From Cordilura impudica (lineage: Eukaryota; Arthropoda; Insecta; Diptera; Scathophagidae), in the NCBI GenBank assembly GCA_963682025.1, contig OY821517.1, positions 50,221,662 to 50,285,661 of the forward strand: a stretch of 64,000 bases of DNA. Direction: 5' to 3'. Of the stretch, positions 43,667-55,600 are shown piece after piece. Position 1 is the first letter of the stretch, and each line of letters opens with the position of its first letter. The notes beneath the pieces were generated by a model. It had not been told where the DNA came from. It was given only the letters and a program-made list of their open reading frames with translations, and made no database searches. Made by a program: the position numbers and the translations under genes.

Positions 43667-46600
43667 GTATGTTTTTTTTTATTATATTTATTTTTGTTGT
43701 ATTTAAAATCTGTTTATATTTGTTAATTTCTTGTTTAGATAAGAAGATACAAAATGAATTGTTAGAAGATAATTCAAAACTTTCCGAGGAATTGGCTAAA
43801 CTGAAAAAACATCACTTGGATCTAGACACAGAAATAAAGAGCCTATCCACCAAGTTTAATAAAGTGCAAAATGACCGCAATGCTTTGGATAAGTTACTTA
43901 AAATGAAAGCGGAGAATATTAATGGGTTTGTTATTTATATATCTATATATATAAAATTCATTTTCTGTTTGTTTGTTTGACCGCTATACAAATTTTTATT
44001 TTTCAACGGATTTCTCTGAAATTTAGTACGCACAATCTCTATACTCCAGATAAGGTTACCATGTAATTCTTGCGGCCACGCCTACTTTTACGTCCACTTT
44101 TTATACAAAATTCATTTTCTGTTTTTTTGTATATTTGTTTGCTATAAACACCACACCTACTTTACGCCCACTTTTTATACGAAATTTATTTTCTGTTTTT
44201 TTTGGTATATTTGTTTGCAATAAAAACTTATTTTTCAACGGATTTCTCTAAAATTTGGTATCCACGATCTCTGTACTGCGGGAAAGGTCGCCATATGCTT
44301 CTTACCGGCCACGCCTAATTTGCGCCTACTTCTATGTATATAAAATTTCTTTTTTTTCTTTCTTTTTATTTGTTTCTTTGTTTGACTGCTATACAAAATT
44401 TTATTTTTCAACGGCTTTCTCTGAAATTTGGTACACGTGATCTCTGTACTCCAGCGAAGCTCACATTATATATATCATCTTCTGTTTTTTGGTACATTTG
44501 TTCGCTATACAAATTTGTATTTTTCAACAGATTTCTCTGAAATTTGGTACACACGATGAATAAATTCCCCAAATTTAAGAAAGGTCCCCAAAAGAAATGA
44601 ACAAATTTCCCATTTTTTTAAAAAACGAAATGAAAAAATGAACGTACTCCCCAAATTCGTTTTTAAATTTTTACATATTTTTTTTCATTTTATTTAGTAT
44701 ATAACATTTATTTGTATTTACAGTTGATTATATATTTTAAGAGTTTAGGGACTATGTTCCTTTTCTACTTAGTAATTAAATTTTAGTTTTAATATTTACA
44801 TTTCAAATTATTAAGTGTGGAGGAAAAATTAAAAAAAAAACCTTTTTGAAGCAGGGGTATAAGATAAAATTTAGGATTGGATAAGGGGGTAAAATTACGA
44901 TGAAAGTATTTCATTAATATGGGAATGTTGAGACAGTTCGCATCTTCTTATGAAATTTTCAGTCAATCTGCTTATTTTTTCATTAATTTGTTCGATGTTA
45001 GCAATTATATGCAAACGTCTGGTGGAGTAATGCCAGGGAAGTCGAAATATCATTTTTAACAGTTTGTTCTGAGCTATTTGTAGCTTACTGATATGACATT
45101 TTGCAGCAGTGGACCAAACTGGACAACAGTAGAACATGATGGGATGGAAGATAGCTTTTATTATTTGCTTTTTGTTATCAGTATTTAGATCAGAATTCCG
45201 GTTTATCAGTGGGTACATAAGCCGTGTAGTTTTGTTTATTTTGTCGAGCAGATAGTGTATATGTTCATTAAAGTTTAATTTGGTATCTAGAATAACTCTT
45301 AAGATATTTAACTTTACTATCCCAAGAAATATCGTGGTTCATAAACGTGAGCGGTGACTGTGGAATAAAACATGCTTTCCTTTTCCTCGTAAAATGTATG
45401 GCTTGCGTTTTTTCGGGGTTTACTAGGATGTTCCATTTGTTAAAGTACTTGTTTAACTCAACTAATGCACTTTGTAGATTTGAAACGATGCTAGTTGCGT
45501 GAAGATCAGAGCTTAATATTGAAGTATCATCTGCAAAGATTGAAGTGGTACAATTTGGGAAGGTTGGAATGTCTGATGTAAAAATATTATATAATATTGG
45601 TGAAAGACATGAGCCTTGCGGACAACCTGCTGATATGTAGGTTTGTTGAGAACAGGTTTTACCCAAATATACCTGAAACGACCTGCCATGCAAAAAACTT
45701 TGTATTATTTTTATTATTTCCAAAGGAAAGTTACTTCCTTTTAATTTGAAAATGAGGCCATCGTGCCAGACTGAGTCAAAAGCAGCTTTTATGTCTAGCA
45801 GGACCATACCGGATGATTTTCCATTTCGAAAATTATTTTTGACCAAATTCCTGATTTTTTTCAAAGGTTGACATGTATTGTGTTCACTTCTAAATCCATA
45901 TTATTGTCTTGGAAGTACATTATTTGAATCAATAAATATAGATAATTTTTCTTTTATAATTTTTTCTAATATTTTGCTCACAGAAGAAAGCAGACTTATT
46001 GGTCGGTATGAAAGAGGTGAGTTAGATGGTTTATTTGGTTTTGGTATTGCTATTGTTTTGGATATTTTCCAGGGATTTGGGAAGTAACATTGTTTTAAAC
46101 ATCCATTAAAGATAGTGGTAAGATATGATATAGCTTTTTTTGGTAGCTTTTTTTTTTATTAATTTGATCCAATCCTGGTGACTTTTTCGTTTTTAAATTT
46201 TTAATAATTTGCGCAATTTTCTCATGCGTTACGAAGTAACAATTTTGAGGAATTGTTTTCACTGATCGCACGAAGTCTGCTGTATTGTTCACTTCTAAAA
46301 CAGTTTCTGTATCGCTAAGATGAGATGAAAGACAATGGTTCATTTTAAAATTGTGAGCTAAGATTTCACACTTATCTTGCTGGGTGTAATACGTTTCATT
46401 ATTTTGTTTAAGTATCGGCATATTTTTAGATTTCTTTCTTAACATTTTAGAAATTTCCCAAAACGAAGAAGAAGATTTATCCAATGTTGACAACATGCTA
46501 TTCCAGGACTTATTTTTAAAGTCATTTATTTCTTTTGTGATCTGGTTGTTCAGTCTCGCCATTTGTTGGTGGGTCATAAATATCCCTATAGCGTTTCCAA

Positions 46601-49600
46601 TTCCGCCTGAATCTGTTCCTAATTTGTATCATCAATTTGATGTTATGAGGTAATGGTTTTGACGATGGTGTAATTCTGCGTTTAGGCACACTGTTTTCTA
46701 TTGCTATTTTAATGTTTTCATTGAAAATATTTATCATGATATCGATCTGAGTGCAATCATTTATTTCACTTACTTCACGTCCTCTTGGCAGATTTCTTTT
46801 AATGAACCTAGAAAATCGGGTCCAGTTAGCTTTATTAAAATCGTAGTATAGAGCATCCAAAAAAAAAAAAAACACACCTTAAATCAATCTCACTACTAAT
46901 AGGTAGGTGATCAGAGCTTAGATCATTTATCACTATAACTGCAGACATGTTAATCGCTACATTTGTTAGAAAGAAGTCTAGAGTAGACCCTTGTTTATTT
47001 GGATCTGATGGTATGTACGTGTGTTCGTGGGGAAAATTTATTTGGGTTTGATTTAATTGCAGTTTTCCATACAATATATTTCTCCAACAATTGTTTCTTA
47101 TACAGCCCCAGTAGCTGTGCCTGCAGTTGAAATCGCCCCCTATAATTATACCCTATACCACTATGTGGTTTGGGTATAATGACTTTGTGCTGCTGTTTGT
47201 AACAACCAAAAATATTTGACCTAGACCCATCTTTAATTATACCGATCGAATCAGAATCACTTTCTGAGTTGATTTAACAATGTCCGTCCGTCTGTGTGTC
47301 CATGTAAACCTTGTGATCAAACTGCAGGTCGCAAATATGAATATATTTTGATGAAATTTGGTATATAAGCTTTTATCGGCCATGGGATGAACGCTATTGA
47401 AATTGGTGAGAATCGGTCCATGTTCAGACCTAGCCCCCATACAAATTACCCCTATGAAATCGACATAAATTGCCATAAGATCCAAATTGTCATATAAATC
47501 TTACTCAAATTGGGTTTGTATGCGTTCATTACATCCATCCATGAGTAGTCCAAAAATGATCCCTTTGGCCTCATATAGAGCTGCTTCCCGATCTTCATTT
47601 AAATCTATTAAAAAACAAAAATATTGCACTGATTCTTCTCAAATTTTGTTTGTATATATTTTTGCAAAATACAAGAGACTTTACCAAATATTATCAGGAT
47701 CGGTCCATTTTTGGACCTAGTCCCCATATGGATATAGCATCCGATATGAACTTTTTCATATCTGCAGCCAAAAAAAATAATAAAAATCCCACTCAAATTT
47801 GGTTTTTGCTTATTTTCTATGTCCAGTTAGTTGGGCCTAAGAGATAGGGTTTCTAAACGCATGGTATAGGGTATCATATAGTCGGTCTAGACAGACTATA
47901 ATTGTCTTACTTGTATATTTATGATTTGATGCTGTTAATTTTCGAAGATCATTAGTAAAGGCTTGTGTTTTAGATTGGTCGTGTCCCGATGAACCCCCTG
48001 GAAAGTAACAGGAGTAGATGTGTACAAAATCATTAACATTTTGGATTATAACACCTACATTTTCAATTAATGATGTATTTATTACAGGTAATAGTTGATG
48101 TTTAATGTTTTTTTTTTAACAAGAATTGCTACTCCCCCACCTCTGCCTTCTTGACGGTCATTTCTATAGCAATTGTAATTATACCCTATGCCACTATGTG
48201 GTTTGGGTATAATGACTTTGTGCTGCTGTTTGTAACAACCAAAAATATTTGACCTAGACCCATCTTTAATTATACCGATCGAATCAGAATCACTTTCTGA
48301 GTTGATTTAACAATGTCCGTCCGTCCGTCCGTCCGTCTGTGTGTCCATGTAAACCTTGTAATCAAACTGCAGGTCGCAAATATGAATATATTTTGATGAA
48401 ATTTGATATATGAGCTTTTATCGGCCATGGGATGAACGCTATTGAAATTGGTGAGAATCGGTCCATGTTCAGACCTAGCCCCCATACAAATTACCCATAT
48501 GAAATCGACATACATTGCCATAAGATCCAAATTGTCATATAGATCTTATTCAAATTGGGTTTGTGTGCGTTCATTACATCCATTAATGAGTAGTCCAAAA
48601 ATGACCCCTTTGACCCCATATAGAGCTGCTTCCCGATCTTCACTTAAATCTATTAAAAAACAAAAATATTGCACTGGGCATTTGAGAGACATGGCTTTAG
48701 AGGACCATTGCAATTTGCACATTTTTCGAAAGATGCGTTACATTCTACAGTTTTGTGTTCCCCTGCACAGTGGGCACAGAATGATTTTGCCTTACATTTA
48801 CTTGAACCGTGTCCATACATTTGACAGTTATAACATTGTGTCACCCTCGACTTGTTGGGCTTTTGGTACTCCCACCTGACTTTAATATAATTTATGGCCG
48901 AGTAATTTTCCCGCAATTCCTTTAACGTAATAGTTTTATGTTCGAAATACACAATATATATAACTATTTCATTACGATTTTCTCTCGTTTTTGTAACGAT
49001 TTTAACATCAGAACATTTCAAACCTAATGATGTGAGTTCATGTTTTATTACTTTTGGGTCTGTTTTATCCAAACCTAAAAGGACAGCTTTATAGGGTTTT
49101 TCACTTTTAGTGGCATGTCTGAAATATTCCAATTGAAATGTTTTTGTTAATGACTCACAAATGTCGTCAAAGTCTTTTTTATTGGTGCAGAAAAGTTTTA
49201 GACCAATAGATATTTTTCGTATTGAATATTCTTTTATATTTAATATTCTGCATACTTCATGGACTTGCTCTGTTTTGCATTTAAGTATAGTTATTGGTGG
49301 TATTTTAACTTTTACGGTGGTATCGATAACAACTTCGTCATCTTGATTGTCGATTGTTTGTAGAGGTGCTTAATAATTTTGATTTGCAGTTTTCTGAGAA
49401 CTGTTTGGTTTTGTTTTTTTAGTCATGCTCTGACTAGCAGAGGCATCGACATCACTCGCTCGCACGCGTTTAATTTTGTTGTTTTTTTATAGTTGTTTGT
49501 TTTTATTAAAAATGTTTTACAAAAGTAAGGAAAAAAGAAAAAGTAGCTGTAAACTGAGTTTTACAAGAAGACAATAAATCACGACCATACGCATTAAATG

Positions 49601-52600
49601 CTAGTACGAGACTCTTTACATATTTTTATTTCATGAATTTTGTTAAATATTTATTTAAGTGAAAATTTGCATACTGAAATCAATATCTGTCCTGCAATAT
49701 ACACATTTAAAATCTGTATTCCTTTCGTAGCTCAGCAAGCTTTGTTAAGAGAAGTGGAAACGCCTGAATCGACTCAATTGCGTCTAGAAATCAAGCGGCT
49801 AAGTCAAGCTGGATCCAGGGAATCTGAAAGTCCTTAAACGACTGTTTTTCTATAGTCAATTTTATGTCGCCTGCTCCAGAGTACAATATTTTCTTATATG
49901 GACTAGAAGGAAAAACCAGAAATGTTGTATATCACAAAGCTGTAGAATAACTAAAATTCGTAACTTTTAGAGATCATACACTCAAAATACTCCATGCATA
50001 AACAAAGTTAGTTGTAATGGTAAGCAGACGCCGAGTACTTAGTCCCCAATGAATAAATTCCCAAAAAAATGAACTTATTCCCCAAAAAATTGGGGAATAA
50101 CTTCAAGATGAACAAATTCCCCAAATTAAAAAAAAAATGTCCCTGAAAGAGATGAACAAATTCCCCATACTGCTCTTAATATCTGTCCTACAACAAATTT
50201 ATTTAATATCTGTATTCTTTTCAAAAGCATCATTTCGGTGCGCGGAATCGGGGCACGGACGCAGACTCGACGCGACACGCTCGCGGAACACAGCTTAGCT
50301 AAAATATCGGAGTGATCTGAAAAATATGTTTTGGCAATTAACGTTTGGCTGCCAAACGCGCGGAAGCGGCTCGCGGAACTGAGCTTAGCTAAAACATCGG
50401 AATGATCGCGGACGCGACTCGCTCGCAGAACACACCTCAGTGAAAAGTCTTATGATAAATTTTATCCTACGTATGTGCAATAATAACCTGTTGATCAAAA
50501 TAGGCCAAACATATACTATAAGCAGTTGCTTAAAGCAACCTTGCGACACAATTTTAAACGTCGCATTCATTTTCCATTTTTGAAACTTTACTATAAACTA
50601 TAAATTTGACGTCTCTGCTCAATGATGATCATTTATTCAATGAAGTAACTCAATTTTTAAAACTTCTGATTCCTTTAGTTTGCAAACGATTCCGTTATAT
50701 TTAATGTTTACAAAATAAATAAACTTCCAAAAAAAAACTTCAACCGGTTTCGCAGTTTATTTTTGAAGTATTTTCTGTAGCGTCTTTTAAAAAAAAAATC
50801 AAAAAAATTTAAATTGAAATAAAAAAAAAAATGAATTTACTCCCAAAAAACGTAAACATTGGGGAATTTTTTTTCATCATGAATAAATTCCCCAATCCCA
50901 TAAAAATTTTTGGGAGAAAGTTAATTTTTTTTGAGGAATTTGTTCATTGGGCACTAAGTACTCGGCGCCTGGTAAGGATAGTGAACTATTTTTCAAGTCA
51001 AAGGCCTTTGCATCCCGGGCAAGACCGGGTAAAAGCAGCTAGTATTTTTATAGTAAATTTACTACTATAGTTTTGGTTAAACTTTAGCGGTATTCACTCT
51101 TAGTGTTAAATTTACAACTCTGTTATATTTACAACGATTTTATAGCGTGAACGTCTTTTGTGTTGTTTATTGTAAACTAATGAATAAGCTGTTTTTAAAT
51201 TTGTTTTTTTTTTTTTTTTTTTATCAATTTGAAAACTTAAAATATCAACAAGAATTTGCAGATAAGAAAAATGCCCAAAATTACCGAAAAAGAAAAAATT
51301 ATAAATTTTTTAGTACAAAATGCAGTTGACGAAATAGAATTTGCAGAGATTCTGGATGTTGAAGGTACGGTATTACTTGCGTTGACCACATTTTAGATGA
51401 ATTAGTTGATGACATTATTTTAGTTAAAGTGTACCGCCGCGGAGCTTGGAATTCGGTTCCAAAATCAATGAAGTGATCACTAAATGTCTTAACCTAATTA
51501 GATGCAAATGCTGAGGGTTAGTCGAATTGAGTTTCAGACATTGGTGTCTATGGTTTCTGCATATACAGAATTTAACCAACCTCATTCATGTGAACAAGTT
51601 CCAGTTGAGTACCAGTTAGTAATTGTCCTATACAGACTCGGGTCATCTGGAGAAGGGACTTTTCATTATTTTGATACATTTTTTTTTTTATTATTTTGAT
51701 CGATTTACCACAAAATGAAAAAAAAAAAAAATAAACAATTGTTTTGGCATCAATCAGGGGCCAAATCACCGCATTCGATATCGAGTAAAATCGATCGAAA
51801 TTCCATATTTTGGTTTAAAATTTAAAGAAGACGGACAAACATTAGACCTCGTTTCACTTTTACTCTCAATTAGGAGCCATAATTCGTTAACTCTGTGGTT
51901 TTCTAGAATAACCGCGTATGTCATAAAACCAAAAAACGTTATATAAGTTTTTAGAGCTTTTTATTTAACAGTCCTGTAAATATGGGCAATAAATACTTTA
52001 TATAAAATTTTGAGTTAAAAATCTTCAGAGGAATAGATCCTAGAGAAGGTCGAATGAAACAATATGTAAATTACACTTAAAATGTGTGCATATAAAACAA
52101 CTTATGTCGACAAACGTCGTTTTCTTTGAAAAAGAAAACTACCAATGCAACCAATGAAAAATGGATTTTTTTGTTCGTCAACAAAAAGTTAACGGGACTT
52201 AGGATGAGAATATAACAACGTATCAAGAATAATTGTGACAAAAAATAACAGAAATAAACACACAAGTTTTTATAAGTGGTTATAAACTTAAAAATAATCC
52301 AAAATTATTTTGCATTCTTTTTTCATTAATAACAACGTATGTCGCTATGTGTCGTTTTCTGAGAAAATAATTTGTCAGCTATCAAACGTAGGTTGGCATA
52401 CGTCGATAGTGCTGCAAACTAATTTAATAAACATTTAAGTTACGTCGTTATTTAAAGAAAAAACTCAGAAATGGTCAATATATTTTTTTTAAAATTGAAC
52501 ACATGTAAAGAGCGTTAAAAATTAATATATTTGGCATCGTTAACTCAAAACTGGCAAAAATGGACATACGCGGTTATTCCAGAAAACCGCAGAACTTTGA

Positions 52601-55600
52601 CATAGTAAAATTATTTTTATGGGTTTAATTTGAAAAATAAAAAAATAATTTCGATTGAAAAATTTCGATAACGAATGCGGTGATTTGGCCCCAACTGTTT
52701 CTGTCTTGTAAATGTTTAGTCTTGTAGATGTACTATAGATTTTACCCTTGTACTTTAAACACAGCGTAGTATTCAATTTCATATATTTTGTTGTTGTGGT
52801 ATTGTAAATAGTATTACTTTTACTATCAGTCCAATTCTAAATATTCCCAGGGAAATGAGTTCCCGGGAAATTCATTTTTCCCGAGAATAAATCCTCCTAT
52901 TCTAAACAGGCGGGGAGAAGAATAGTATGGGAGAGAGAATTTCGATTATTCGAAGACAGCTGTTTTGCTTCAGTTGTTTTGTTTTGTTTACAAATTTAAA
53001 AATTTTGTGGAAATTAATAGTAAAACTTTTTTTAAAATCTTTAATAAATTAAAATAAATACAAAAAATGTTCAGTGTAGAGTTTCTGATGATAGCTGAAG
53101 CAGAAGAGCAGCAGCAGGACAAGACGGAGCAAAGCATGGCAAGTAGAAAGCTACGTGATGCCAGCAACCCACTTGAATTGCCTGCTGAGTTTATTTCCAC
53201 TCCAAATTGCGCCATACCCGGCTTAGCTCCTCCTTACTTCCTTTGAACATCCCGCATGCAACATCAGTGTTGGCTTGAATCGTGTTCAAAAGAACATGAA
53301 TTTGTTTTTTTTTTTGTTGCTTTTGACCTGAAAGCAACAGTAATGCCATAATAATATTATTATACAAAATTTTAAATGATATATTACTATTTTTCATAAA
53401 AATATTACTTACATTTTTCTCAGCACTCCCTCTCAATTTTTTGGCGGAATTATTCCCAAATTATTCTCCCTTTTATTGACATTCAGAATAGCTACTTTTT
53501 TTCCCGGGGAAGAGATTCCCATTTTCGAAGTTCTTTTAGAATAAGGGTAAAGGGAAAAGAGAAAAAATTCCCGGGGAGATTTTGTTAAGAATAGGGGAAT
53601 AGGGAAAAAATTCCCAGGGAATTGTTATTGAGAATTGGGCTGTATATCTACAACATTTACAAGGGTTACAAGGTTACTTTACTACCAAGAGTGAAAACCC
53701 TTATTATTTTATAAAAGTAATGTAAAAAATAAATCCCATGGTTGAAATTGTCGATAGTAAAAAAAGCACTGACTAAATAACACTGGAACATTTTCGGTTT
53801 CATTGTTAGGGTGAAAATACTAAAGGGTTTTGCGTTCGCAGGCCAAACTTTTTTTATACAACCCAATTCTCAATAACAATTCCCTGGGAATTTTTTCCCT
53901 ATTCCCTGTTCCCTTTTATATGTTTGGCTATAATTCAAGAACCATTGATAATTTCTTATATCGTTCTTCAGTATCCTGTGTTCCTTACTTTTTATTATAT
54001 TCTCAAGGAATTTCTCTCTCATGGAAAATACTTTTCTCGAGAAAAAAAGTCCTACAATTATAAATTCCGAGTGAACAAAAAAATTAATAAGTGGCATCAT
54101 CGAATTTCAAAGACAGTTGTTTTGCTTATCTAAAATAATAATAGGCAAGGCGATTTCTTGTTACCGTTTTATCCCGATTTTGACCAAACGTATATTATCT
54201 GAAAGGTATTTATTTTAAGCTGTTCTCCAGATTTACAGATTTTTAATGTTTTTTAATTTATTTTGAGTAAATTGCATTTAAAGTTGCTACTAACACTTAC
54301 ATAAAATTATAAATACTAGCAGATTCCAGCCCTCGAAATTCGAGCGCAAATTCTAGGAAATTTTATTTTTTAGTTAAATAAAGACCCTAAAAGTATGCTA
54401 ATCAATTACAACCAATTCACAAATCAATGCAAAAACAAACTCATATTTATTACAAATATATTAACAAATGTAATAAACACACACATAGCATTGTATAATT
54501 TTAAGTATGTGTTAGTAGCAACTTTAGATGCAATTTACTCAAAATAAAGGAAAAAGTTTAAAAATCTGTAAATCTGCAAATCGGCTAAAAAGAAGTACCT
54601 TTCAAGTAATATACGTTTTGTCAAAATCGGGATAAAACGGTAGAACAAAACATCAGTCACAAGAAATCGCCTAGCCTATTAATATTATAGATGCTATGTG
54701 AGTGTTTATTAAATTTGTTAATGTGTTTGTTAATGAGTTTGTTTTCTTCATTCACAATCGGACCTATTCCCATTGGCGTTGTCGTTTGAAAACAAAATAA
54801 AAACGACAATTTGGCATCACTGTTGGCGTTATCGACATGTATCGAAAATATATTGGAATTCTCCATTTTGAAACGAAGATAATAACGACAAAGAAACGTT
54901 ATTTTCTGTCGTCGCCATTGTTAGTATCGAAGTTGAAACGACTACAAAAAATTAAATTAGAAATGAAAATAACGACAGTGCAGCATTTTGAAAAATTAGT
55001 GTCCGAAATAACTTCTGTCTGATAACTTCTCTTCTTCGTTTCAGTATATTTCAAGAATGCCAATTTAGGAATGAAGCGACGATAAAAACGACAACGAAAT
55101 AGAAACTACAATTAAAACGACAACGCCAACGGGAATAGGCCCGAATAATAATAAGTCAATAAACTGTTAGTTTGTGAATTGGCTAAGTTGAAAAATAAAG
55201 TTGCCTAGAAATTGCGCTCGAATTTCGAGCGCTGTAATCTGCTAGTTGACAATTAATGTTCTATTTTTATTTTGTGTGCAAACGTAAATAAATTTATTTT
55301 AAAGAAAAATTAAATAAAAAATGAATAGTTTAGCTATGATGCGAGCACCTGTGCCAAACTATTGCTAGAAGATTATTGCGGGTTGAATCAATGGAAACCG
55401 CAATCAATGCCTGAATTGGCTTTCATTAAAGTTAACAAAAGTCGAAGTTGGACTTTATTTGTGGTCTTCGACCTACAAGAACAATAAAATATTTATTTAT
55501 TTATTTAGATATTTTACAAATAAATTTATAAAAATATAAGTGAAAAAGCACCGACAATATGTGCTCGTTTTTTAACAAAAAATTACAAACTGAATGTGAA

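Larger units (their letters stand above)
51088..53703 (+). mobile_element. Harbinger-like element, interrupted by two TIR insertions
   Basis: Imperfect inverted ends: GGTATTCACTCTTAGTGTTA at the left, GGGTTTTCACTCTTGGTAGT read inward from the right. The left part encodes a decayed Harbinger-type transposase start. TIR elements at 51757-52692 and 52827-53642 lie inside. Confidence 0.55.
54129..55245 (+). mobile_element. Non-autonomous Helitron-like element H1, copy h, carrying two insertions
   Basis: It starts TCTAAAATAATAATAGGC after A and ends GTAATCTGCTAG before T. A reversed H1 copy (54316-54691) and a TIR MITE (54759-55143) are inserted in it. Removing both gives a normal H1 of about 360 bp. 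Confidence 0.82.

Noticed and set aside
50236..50440. GC-rich block considered as a CpG island, promoter or foreign gene
   Set aside because: It has two diverged tandem units, no open frame of note, and lies wholly inside a TIR element.
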